DNA from: an uncultured beta proteobacterium
GTDB taxonomy: Bacteria > Pseudomonadota > Gammaproteobacteria > Burkholderiales > Rhodocyclaceae
NCBI GenBank assembly: GCA_903953145.1
Contig: CAJBIL010000385.1
Location: forward strand, 1 to 6,520
Length of the DNA: 6,520 nt
Direction of reading: 5' to 3'
Shown: one piece after another, positions 1 to 5,552 of the stretch
How the letters are laid out: each line of letters begins with the position of its first letter
How positions within the stretch are numbered: the first letter of the stretch is position 1
Position numbers and translations under genes: made by a program
Notes under the pieces: model-generated
Database searches by the model: none
What the model saw: only the letters and a program-made list of their open reading frames with translations
Told to the model about the DNA's origin: nothing

Positions 1-935
1 CCCGGCTCTGCCTGAGCGGTGCCGGCCAGGGTTAGTGCCGTACCGTGATCGACCGAGGTTCGGATAATCGGCAAGCCGAGCGTGACGTTGATGCCGTTAC
101 CAAAGCTGGCGTATTTGAGCGCTGTCAGCCCCTGATCGTGATACATGGCCAGCACGCAATCGCCCTGCGCCAGCATCGGCGGCGTGAACATGGTATCGGC
201 GGGAAGCGGGCCGATCAGCGTCATGCCTTCCGCGCGTAGCTTTTCAAGCACCGGGCTAATCACTTCGATTTCTTCGCGCCCCAGATAGCCGCCCTCGCCG
301 GCATGGGGGTTCAGCCCGGCAACCAGAATGCGTGGTGCGGCAATACCATATTTGCAAGCCATATCGGCGTGCAGAATGCGTAAAGTCTGCTCAACGGCAT
401 CACGCGTGATGGCGGCCGGCACATCCTTCAATGGCAGGTGTGTGGTCACCAGCGCCACGCGCAATCCGCCACCGGCGAGCATCATGACGACGCGTGGCGT
501 GCCCGTTTTTTCCGCAAGATATTCGGTATGGCCGGTAAATGGCACGCCGGCCGCATTGATAACGCCTTTATGCACGGGCGCCGTCACCATCGCGGCGAAC
601 TCGCCCGAGCGGCAACCCGCCAGAGCGACATCAAGCAGGTTGAGCACATAAGGCGCATTGCGTGGATTCAGCTGGCCGGGTAGTGCTGTTTCGGCCAGCG
701 GACAATGCAGGATGTTCAGCGTATTGGGCTGCGGCGCCAGTGCATCTGCGTGCAGCCCGTCCCAGTCGCGCAGCACGCCGGTGAAGCCCGTGGCAGCAGC
801 GCGCGCAGCCATCAACTGACGATCCGCAAGGATGACAATGCTTGCCGTAAATTCACGCTCGACCAGACGCAAACAAAGCTCGGGACCGACGCCAGCCGGT
901 TCGCCCGAGGTAACGGCGATGACCGCTGGCTTCAT
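1..935 (-). CDS. pdxA: 4-hydroxythreonine-4-phosphate dehydrogenase PdxA (3' end cut by window edge)
   Basis: PdxA is a cytoplasmic, metal- and NAD-dependent enzyme of the DXP-dependent vitamin B6 pathway. It oxidises 4-phosphohydroxy-L-threonine; the product decarboxylates to 3-amino-2-oxopropyl phosphate, which PdxJ uses to make pyridoxine phosphate. I translated 311 codons from the ATG at 935-933. The N-terminus has the family signature TSGEPAGVGPEL (residues 9-20). TAPVHKG (118-124) and GHTE (135-138) are present. The three expected metal-binding histidines are H166 (in TTHLPL), H211 (in NPHAGEGG) and H266 (in MYHDQG), at the same numbers as in E. coli PdxA. Since E. coli PdxA is about 329 residues, only some 15-20 C-terminal residues should be missing. 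The start lies 6 bases after the surA stop. An in-frame GTG at 941-939, directly after that stop, is an alternative start adding two residues. No clear Shine-Dalgarno is seen, so translation probably depends on coupling to surA. No frameshift is visible. Confidence 0.97.
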   Translation of the reverse strand, partial: MKPAVIAVTSGEPAGVGPELCLRLVEREFTASIVILADRQLMAARAAATGFTGVLRDWDGLHADALAPQPNTLNILHCPLAETALPGQLNPRNAPYVLNLLDVALAGCRSGEFAAMVTAPVHKGVINAAGVPFTGHTEYLAEKTGTPRVVMMLAGGGLRVALVTTHLPLKDVPAAITRDAVEQTLRILHADMACKYGIAAPRILVAGLNPHAGEGGYLGREEIEVISPVLEKLRAEGMTLIGPLPADTMFTPPMLAQGDCVLAMYHDQGLTALKYASFGNGINVTLGLPIIRTSVDHGTALTLAGTAQAEP

Positions 936-941
936 CCGCAC

Positions 942-2249
942 TCAGCGATCTTCAAGACGGAATTCAACGTAGGCGCGATCGCGTGTCTGGCGCAGCCAGT
1001 CCTGATAGGCCTCGTCCATTTTTCGATCACGCAGCGCCTGGCGTGCGGCAGCGCGCTGGCGATCAGTGGATACGTCCTGCACGCGGCGTTCGATCACTTC
1101 GATCAGGTGAAAACCAAACGGGGATTGCACCGGCTCGCTGAGTTCCCCTGGTTTCAGCAAATTCATCGCCCGTTCAAATTCCGGCACCGTGTCGCCCGGA
1201 TAAATCCAGCCCAGTTCGCCGCCCTTGGGCGCCGAACCATCTTGTGAGAAAAGTTTGGCGAGCTCAGCAAAACTGCCGCCATGCACCAGTCGTTCACGCA
1301 AAGCGATGAGTTTATTTTTCGCTTCATTTTCCGAAACGACCTCATTGACCTTGATCAGAATATGCCTTGCATGTGTTTGCTGCACCGCCGGTGCGACTGC
1401 GCCACCGCGCTTGCCCAGCAGTTTAACGAGGTGGAAACCATTGGAACTGCGCAGGATCGATGACACTTCACCGGTTTTGAGTTTGTCAGCGATTTCAGCA
1501 AAAATCGCGGGCAGCCGATCAAGCTTTCGCCACCCCAGGCTACCGCCTTGCAAGCCATCGGGCGCGTCAGAGTAGGCAGCGGCTAGCTGTGCGAAGTCTT
1601 CTCCTTTTTTCACACGCTCAAGGATCTGATCCGCTTTTGTTTTGAGTTTTTGAATTTGCTCGGGGCTCGCAGACTCCGGGGCACGCAAGAGAATGTGCGC
1701 CATTTCGTACTCTTCACCAGCCCCTTTACCGGTTTCATCCGCCAGGTAGTTATCGATTTCGCCTTCAGAAACGACAATCTTGTTCTCGACTTCCCGCTCA
1801 CGAACCCGCGCAATAGTCATTTCATTGCGAATATCTTCACGAAATTTCGCAAAAGTAATACCGTCTTTTTCGAGCGCATCACGGAACTGCGCGAGCGACA
1901 TTTTGTTACCTGCGGCAATGCGTTGCAGGGCCTGCCCGAGTTGCGCATCATCAACCCGTAAGCCGGTCTCGCGGGCATACTGCAATTGCACCTTATCCAT
2001 CACCAGACGCTCAAGCATCTGCTGCTCAAGCACATCACGCGGCGGCAGCGGCGTACCCTGCCGCTTGAGTTGGGCCATTGCCGAATCAAGTCGGTTGCGC
2101 AGTTCGTAGAGCGTCACGACTTCATCATTGACCACCGCAATAATGCGATCAACAGTTTGTGGCTCATTGGGCGCTTTGCGTGCCTGCTGTGCAGTGGCCA
2201 CACTGCTCAGGAAAGCAAGGAGCAGCAACGCGCGTAACAAATTTTTCAT
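942..2249 (-). CDS. surA: Periplasmic chaperone and peptidyl-prolyl isomerase SurA
   Basis: SurA is the main periplasmic chaperone for outer-membrane beta-barrel proteins, escorting them to the BAM complex; LptD is one of its known clients. The protein has 435 residues, near the usual length (E. coli 428). Residues 1-20 form a Sec signal peptide: a short KNLLR n-region, a leucine-rich core and an ATA/QQ cleavage site. The SurA N-terminal chaperone domain follows (about 30-170, opening with VDRIIAVVNDEVVT). Two parvulin domains come next: P1 about 180-280 (MAHILLR, GGSLGW, NGFHLVKL) and P2 about 292-390 (HARHILIK, GGELGW, FGFHLIEV). A C-terminal helix (about 395-435) packs with the N-domain in the family. 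Both parvulin domains look intact; in E. coli mainly P2 is catalytically active. The ATG at 2249 has a TAAGGG Shine-Dalgarno 7 bases upstream. It lies 10 bases after lptD, so co-expression with its client is expected. Confidence 0.98.
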   Translation of the reverse strand: MKNLLRALLLLAFLSSVATAQQARKAPNEPQTVDRIIAVVNDEVVTLYELRNRLDSAMAQLKRQGTPLPPRDVLEQQMLERLVMDKVQLQYARETGLRVDDAQLGQALQRIAAGNKMSLAQFRDALEKDGITFAKFREDIRNEMTIARVREREVENKIVVSEGEIDNYLADETGKGAGEEYEMAHILLRAPESASPEQIQKLKTKADQILERVKKGEDFAQLAAAYSDAPDGLQGGSLGWRKLDRLPAIFAEIADKLKTGEVSSILRSSNGFHLVKLLGKRGGAVAPAVQQTHARHILIKVNEVVSENEAKNKLIALRERLVHGGSFAELAKLFSQDGSAPKGGELGWIYPGDTVPEFERAMNLLKPGELSEPVQSPFGFHLIEVIERRVQDVSTDRQRAAARQALRDRKMDEAYQDWLRQTRDRAYVEFRLEDR

Positions 2250-2256
2250 GACGAGG

Positions 2257-2262
2257 CCCTTA
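2257..2262 (-). promoter_or_regulatory. surA ribosome binding site overlapping the lptD stop codon
   Basis: Read on the minus strand, TAAGGG contains the lptD stop codon TAA and the AAGGG Shine-Dalgarno core, 7 bases before the surA ATG. This supports the surA start and suggests that ribosomes ending lptD re-initiate on surA. Confidence 0.75.
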
Positions 2263-5200
2263 TTGACCGAAGACCGGATCAGCCGTCGGCTGATTGACGC
2301 GACCGTAGCCCTGAATGCTACGTTTAAGCAGATCGAGCGGGTTGGAGCCGATTTGCGAGAAGTCGCTTAGCTCAAGCTGGACGAAAACTGCCGAAGCCGC
2401 AGTCCCCGAGGTGGTTGCCAGACGTTGCCCGACAACGCGCACAACCCAGCACCCGCCGTTGTATTCGAGCCCGGCGATGTTCTCAATCGGGGCTTTATCC
2501 TTGATCGAGTAGTTGCTTCGACCAACCAGATGCCAGCCACCACCAATCGGCCACTGTGCCGAAAAATCGACCTGTTTGATCAGGTCGCGGTTAAAGCGAT
2601 AGGCGGCATTCAGCACCTTGCCCGGCTCCGGCACATAGCGCCCGCCAAACGAGGTGCGCTCCATGGCGCCGTTAATGGTGTTGTACTGCGTCGCCACGTC
2701 GGCATAAACCTTGGGCAGCACCTGGCCGCTAAATGCCGCAAGAAAGTCGGAGCGATTCCAGGTGCGTTGCGCCTGGGTGCCCAGCGTCACTTGCTGCGGG
2801 CTGAAGTAAAAACGCTGCCCGACCATGGCGCGAATCCGCTCACTACCGGAGGCGGGGTCGATCAGGCGTGTCGTCACCGCAGCAGTGAGTTGGTCTGCAT
2901 CGTTGATGCGATCCTGCCCTGAGAACTGGTTCTCGGAGAAAATCTGCGCGAAGTTGAAGTCGGCCAGGCCGCTATCGAAAATCGGAATCTTGCTTTGATC
3001 ACGATAGGGGATATTCAGATAAAAGAGCCTTGGCTCAAGCGTTTGCGTGTAATCACTGCCAAACCAGTTGCTTGGCCGCTCGAAGGTCATGCCGGAATCA
3101 ATGCTGAAAACCGGCAAGGTGCGATCCAGTGAATCGGGCGTTCCAGCAGCCTGCCGATTGAATGCATAGTAGGTCGCGTGAACGCCTACTTTAGGCGTTA
3201 CGTACCAGCCGGGCGTCACGAAAGGCACCGCCAGCTGTGGGTAGAGGACGGTGCGGCGCGCCTCCGGCAGGCTTAGCGTGGGATTCGTGAAGGCGCTAAA
3301 TTGACCAAGGAAGCTGCTGTCAGTGCGATACAGGTCGGGTTGCCGCGCATTCACCGTTATTTGCGGCAGCAAACGGTAAGGCTCGGTCACCGGATTGTTC
3401 GGGTCAGGCTGCAAGGTCTGGTAAGACTGCACGTTCGCCGTCGCATTCCACCAACCGCCGCCGCTGTAAGTCAGCATGCCCTGTTGCCGAAGCTGCGTTT
3501 GGGCGGTGTTGGTGATGCGACTCGATAAATCGGTGAAGTAGGTGTCATCCGAAACGCGGCTGTAATTAATCAAGCCGGAGAATCCCCTGGACAGGTTTTG
3601 GGTGTGCAACAACGAGAAACCATAACGATCACGGTTAGCAATTTTATCGGCCTGCAATATCTCGGCACGCACTTCACCCGTAAAGGAGGCATCGAGGTAG
3701 CGGAATTCACTACCCAGCTGCGTGCCGCGCTTGCTCAATACACGCGGCGCAATCGTCGCATCCATGTTCGGTGCAATATTCCAGTAATACGGTAGCGTTA
3801 ATTCAATACCGCTATTACTGGTTGAGCCAAATGTCGGGGCCAGAAGGCCGGACTTGCGATTGTTGTTCAGTGAAAACGACATCCAGGGCGCGTAAAGAAT
3901 CGGTACGCCCTTGAAATAAACAGTACCACTGCCACCATTGGCTTCCTCCCGGTCGTAGTCGAGCTTCAGGTCGCTGGCCGTGGCGTACCAATCATCATTT
4001 CCGGGTTTGCAAGTGGTGTACGTCGCGTTGGTCAGACGAATCTGATTCTGGCCTTCAAAATCGATACGATCCGCCTGACCATGTCCCTCGGTGGTTTTGC
4101 GCAACGGCACACTGGTCGGAAAGCCACTGGCCAGTGTTGGCTTGACGACAGATTCCCGACGAATGAAATAAGCGGGTTGCTCGAAGTATCCGACCTGATC
4201 TTCCAGTTTGAGGCGCATTTTTGGGCCGGTCATCACATCATCGCCCTGCTCAAGGCGCACATTGCCCACGGCCTCAAGTTCATCGTCAATCGGCCAGTAG
4301 GTTAGCCGGTCTGCATCAACGACGGTGCCGATTTTGCGTAATTGGGCAGCACCTTCGGCGATTGCTTCACGGTCTGTTGTCCCCGACATTTTTTCAGCAC
4401 TGAGAAAAGCGGGCCGTGACACTTCGCTCTTCGACGGCGGCGCAACCAGTTTTGTCGCACTGCGCAGCGCCAAAGCCGGCGTCAGATCAGACGGAACCTC
4501 TTCTTCATCACGCAAACCGCTGGAGGCAACAAGGGGTGGCAAAATTTCAGATGGCGCGGCAAGTTTTGGCGCAGTTGTGTTTGTCGCGTTTGTTACGTTG
4601 GTTGCAACAGCTGTCGCAGCGACGGCGGCAGCACTGGCGGTTACTGGTACTGGTGAAACTTCGCTGCGCACAGGCGCAAGCTGGCGCGCTGCAACAACCG
4701 GTGGCGCACCAAGCAATGCCGGATCAACCCGCAACGGCGCCATTGCCCCGCCAGAAGTTCGCACTGTTGCTGGATTTGGCGAATTAACCGCAGTGGCAAT
4801 AACCGGCGCTACAGCTGCAGTAGTGACAACGGCATGTGCAGGCAGAGGCGTAACGACCGGCGCAGGCGACTGCGCTTGCTGTTTCTGCACCGAAGAAGCT
4901 TCGCGTTCACTCACGCCCGGATCGCGTGCCGGCAGAGCGACAACCGGTGAAACGATTTGTGCGGGCGCCGGCACCGGCGAAGGGGTGAGCACTGCGGGGG
5001 GGGTCTGTGGCGCAACAGCGCGCGCAGGAATTTGCTCAGGCGACGCCTTCGGCGCTTTGGCTGCTTTTGGGGCAGGCACGACGACTGGCGAAGGCGCAAC
5101 GACAACTTCTTCAGCAACCGGCAAGGCAGGTGCAATTGGTGCAATTGGCACAACATCAAGCGTCGGTGCTTGCACCGGCTTCACCTCGGCGGCAGCGGGC

Positions 5201-5373
5201 TTGGCTGGCAAAGGCGCCTCGGCCGGCTTGATCGGCGGCAGGCCAAGCAGCACCGGGTCGACGCGGAGAGGCTCTGCCGCCTGCGTCTCAAGGACGAGGC
5301 CGCCGGCAAAGCTGCCGGCAAAACCACAGCAGATCAGAACTGCCAGCGGCTTGCGTCGAAAAAAAGGAGTCAT
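2260..5373 (-). CDS. lptD: LPS-assembly protein LptD with a long Pro/Ala-rich N-terminal extension
   Basis: LptD (formerly Imp/OstA) is the outer-membrane barrel that, with its lipoprotein plug LptE, takes lipopolysaccharide from the LptA bridge and inserts it into the outer leaflet. The protein has 1037 residues against 784 in E. coli. Residues 1 to about 32 are a Sec signal peptide (FFRRK n-region, hydrophobic core, cleavage near TQA/AEP). Residues 34-340 are a low-complexity Pro/Ala/Val-rich extension that accounts for the extra length. The periplasmic OstA/LptA-like domain runs about 345-490 (from VVDADRLTYW). The LptD barrel domain follows, with KSGLLAPTF (507-515), the hallmark YYWNIAPNMDAT (529-540) and EFRYL. 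The mature protein has only two cysteines: C455 (TTCKPG) and C975 (GGCWVV). They correspond to one of the two interdomain disulfides of E. coli LptD. The ATG at 5373 is the only possible start after an in-frame stop at 5412-5410. It keeps the signal peptide but has no recognisable Shine-Dalgarno. It is the first gene of the operon with surA and pdxA. Confidence 0.97.
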   Translation of the reverse strand: MTPFFRRKPLAVLICCGFAGSFAGGLVLETQAAEPLRVDPVLLGLPPIKPAEAPLPAKPAAAEVKPVQAPTLDVVPIAPIAPALPVAEEVVVAPSPVVVPAPKAAKAPKASPEQIPARAVAPQTPPAVLTPSPVPAPAQIVSPVVALPARDPGVSEREASSVQKQQAQSPAPVVTPLPAHAVVTTAAVAPVIATAVNSPNPATVRTSGGAMAPLRVDPALLGAPPVVAARQLAPVRSEVSPVPVTASAAAVAATAVATNVTNATNTTAPKLAAPSEILPPLVASSGLRDEEEVPSDLTPALALRSATKLVAPPSKSEVSRPAFLSAEKMSGTTDREAIAEGAAQLRKIGTVVDADRLTYWPIDDELEAVGNVRLEQGDDVMTGPKMRLKLEDQVGYFEQPAYFIRRESVVKPTLASGFPTSVPLRKTTEGHGQADRIDFEGQNQIRLTNATYTTCKPGNDDWYATASDLKLDYDREEANGGSGTVYFKGVPILYAPWMSFSLNNNRKSGLLAPTFGSTSNSGIELTLPYYWNIAPNMDATIAPRVLSKRGTQLGSEFRYLDASFTGEVRAEILQADKIANRDRYGFSLLHTQNLSRGFSGLINYSRVSDDTYFTDLSSRITNTAQTQLRQQGMLTYSGGGWWNATANVQSYQTLQPDPNNPVTEPYRLLPQITVNARQPDLYRTDSSFLGQFSAFTNPTLSLPEARRTVLYPQLAVPFVTPGWYVTPKVGVHATYYAFNRQAAGTPDSLDRTLPVFSIDSGMTFERPSNWFGSDYTQTLEPRLFYLNIPYRDQSKIPIFDSGLADFNFAQIFSENQFSGQDRINDADQLTAAVTTRLIDPASGSERIRAMVGQRFYFSPQQVTLGTQAQRTWNRSDFLAAFSGQVLPKVYADVATQYNTINGAMERTSFGGRYVPEPGKVLNAAYRFNRDLIKQVDFSAQWPIGGGWHLVGRSNYSIKDKAPIENIAGLEYNGGCWVVRVVGQRLATTSGTAASAVFVQLELSDFSQIGSNPLDLLKRSIQGYGRVNQPTADPVFGQ
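4573..4599 (-). repeat. Three 9-base units encoding N-x-T triplets (LptD residues 259-267)
   Basis: On the minus strand the units AACGTAACA, AACGCGACA and AACACAACT encode NVT, NAT and NTT in direct succession. They are related 9-mers in codon register and look like a degenerating triplet-unit expansion. Confidence 0.75.
4699..4737 (-). repeat. PLRVDPxLLGxPP repeat, copy 2 (LptD residues 213-225)
   Basis: This segment encodes PLRVDPALLGAPP in the middle of the low-complexity extension. Its codons differ from copy 1 at most positions (for example CTC/TTG, CGC/CGG, GAC/GAT) while the peptide is kept. That points to an old duplication whose peptide has been preserved, not to recent slippage. 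Confidence 0.85.
4996..5003 (-). repeat. Eight-base homopolymer C tract inside lptD
   Basis: Eight consecutive G on the plus strand read as eight C in lptD, within the codons for T124-P125-P126 of the extension. Tracts of this length can slip during replication or sequencing. A one-base change here would remove the whole OstA and barrel region. Confidence 0.9.
5131..5148 (-). repeat. 9-base tandem repeat encoding Pro-Ile-Ala twice
   Basis: Two exact, codon-aligned copies of CCAATTGCA (minus strand) encode PIAPIA at LptD residues 76-81. The exact identity suggests recent slippage expansion inside the extension. Confidence 0.8.
5233..5271 (-). repeat. PLRVDPxLLGxPP repeat, copy 1 (LptD residues 35-47)
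   Basis: This segment encodes PLRVDPVLLGLPP at or within three residues of the predicted mature N-terminus of LptD. It matches copy 2 (4699-4737) at 11 of 13 residues, while about 13 of 39 bases differ, mostly at synonymous sites. Confidence 0.85.
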
Positions 5374-5384
5374 CCGGGAGTTTT

Positions 5385-5423
5385 GGCTATTGGTTCGTCG
5401 GCGATTGGTTCAGCGATTGGTCT
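5385..5423 (-). repeat. Three near-identical 12-base direct repeats in the lptD leader
   Basis: On the plus strand the copies are GGCTATTGGTTC (5385-5396), GGCGATTGGTTC (5400-5411) and AGCGATTGGTCT (5412-5423). The last two are back to back. Each carries ACCAAT when read towards lptD. They end 11 bases before the lptD ATG, so they would lie in the 5' leader or the promoter-proximal region. Their role is unknown. Confidence 0.7.
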
Positions 5424-5509
5424 GGGTCGGCAAGCGTCTGTGATTTTTTACGGGGGTATTGCAGCATTGATGGTTCTCCCGACAGCGCAACAGCCCGCAG
5501 GGCGAGTGG

Positions 5510-5527
5510 TAAAATCGCAGCATTTTA
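5510..5527. promoter_or_regulatory. TAAAAT-N6-ATTTTA dyad, candidate overlapping -10 elements or operator
   Basis: A perfect 6-base inverted repeat with a 6-base spacer lies 12 bases before the amgK Shine-Dalgarno. Each arm reads TAAAAT in its own direction, one mismatch from the TATAAT -10 consensus. It could serve as divergent -10 boxes or as a binding site for a dimeric regulator. The best -35 candidate on the plus strand, GCAACA at 5487-5492 with a 17-base spacer, is weak, so this is only a candidate. Confidence 0.3.
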
Positions 5528-5539
5528 GCACCATCACCC

Positions 5540-5545
5540 AAGGAG
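5540..5545 (+). promoter_or_regulatory. amgK ribosome binding site
   Basis: AAGGAG lies 7 bases before the ATG at 5553. This is a strong Shine-Dalgarno at ideal spacing and fixes the start of the kinase gene. Confidence 0.85.
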
Positions 5546-5552
5546 AAGCGGC

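Larger units (their letters stand above)
4354..5274 (-). other. Low-complexity Pro/Ala/Val-rich extension of LptD (residues about 34-340)
   Basis: This stretch of lptD codes for about 300 residues rich in proline, alanine, valine and threonine, with almost no aromatic residues and no cysteine. It lies between the signal peptide and the OstA domain, so it would be a flexible periplasmic segment of the mature protein. It contains two copies of PLRVDPxLLGxPP, at the mature N-terminus and 178 residues later. It also has short codon-level tandem repeats (PIA twice, N-x-T three times) and an eight-base C run. It is in frame with the signal peptide and the conserved domains, with no stop. Its function is unknown to me. 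A disordered tether, a protein-interaction arm or a peptidoglycan-spanning linker are possibilities, all inferred. Confidence 0.85.
5374..5552. promoter_or_regulatory. Divergent lptD / amgK intergenic region
   Basis: The 179 bases between the lptD and amgK starts must hold the promoters for both directions, since the genes diverge and no other gene fits. I see a TAAAAT box on each strand, forming one dyad (5510-5527), but no convincing -35 partner on either side. A three-copy 12-base repeat lies next to lptD (5385-5423). A short GCCC-GCA-GGGC hairpin (5493-5503) has no following T run, so it is not a terminator. I found no good sigma-E type GAACTT / TCTGA pair, although lptD-surA is sigma-E dependent in E. 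coli. Confidence 0.6.

Noticed and set aside
705..1247. A 180-codon plus-strand open frame across the pdxA start and the surA end
   Set aside because: It is antisense to two well-supported genes and its translation resembles no known family; it is a shadow frame.
2425..2922. A 165-codon plus-strand open frame antisense to the lptD barrel region
   Set aside because: Both the strand and the domain evidence belong to lptD; the antisense product shows no recognisable features.
5319..5343. Possible lipoprotein signal (C15/C16) in the LptD leader
   Set aside because: The residues before C15 (V-L-I) do not fit a lipobox, which needs Gly, Ala or Ser just before Cys. A normal signal peptidase I site follows at TQA/AEP.
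4325..5443. A 372-codon plus-strand open frame antisense to the 5' part of lptD, rich in Ala, Gly and Thr
   Set aside because: It mirrors the low-complexity Pro/Ala/Val codons of lptD. It has no domain or signal, and the lptD frame here joins a signal peptide to conserved domains.
5440..5480. Possible sigma-E promoter for lptD, suggested by GAGAACC on the minus strand
   Set aside because: There is no matching TCTGA-like -10 at 16-17 bases and the -35 match is poor, so it cannot be supported from sequence.
5493..5503. GCCC-GCA-GGGC hairpin as a terminator
   Set aside because: The stem is only 4 bases, there is no T run on either side, and the position between divergent genes makes a terminator unlikely.
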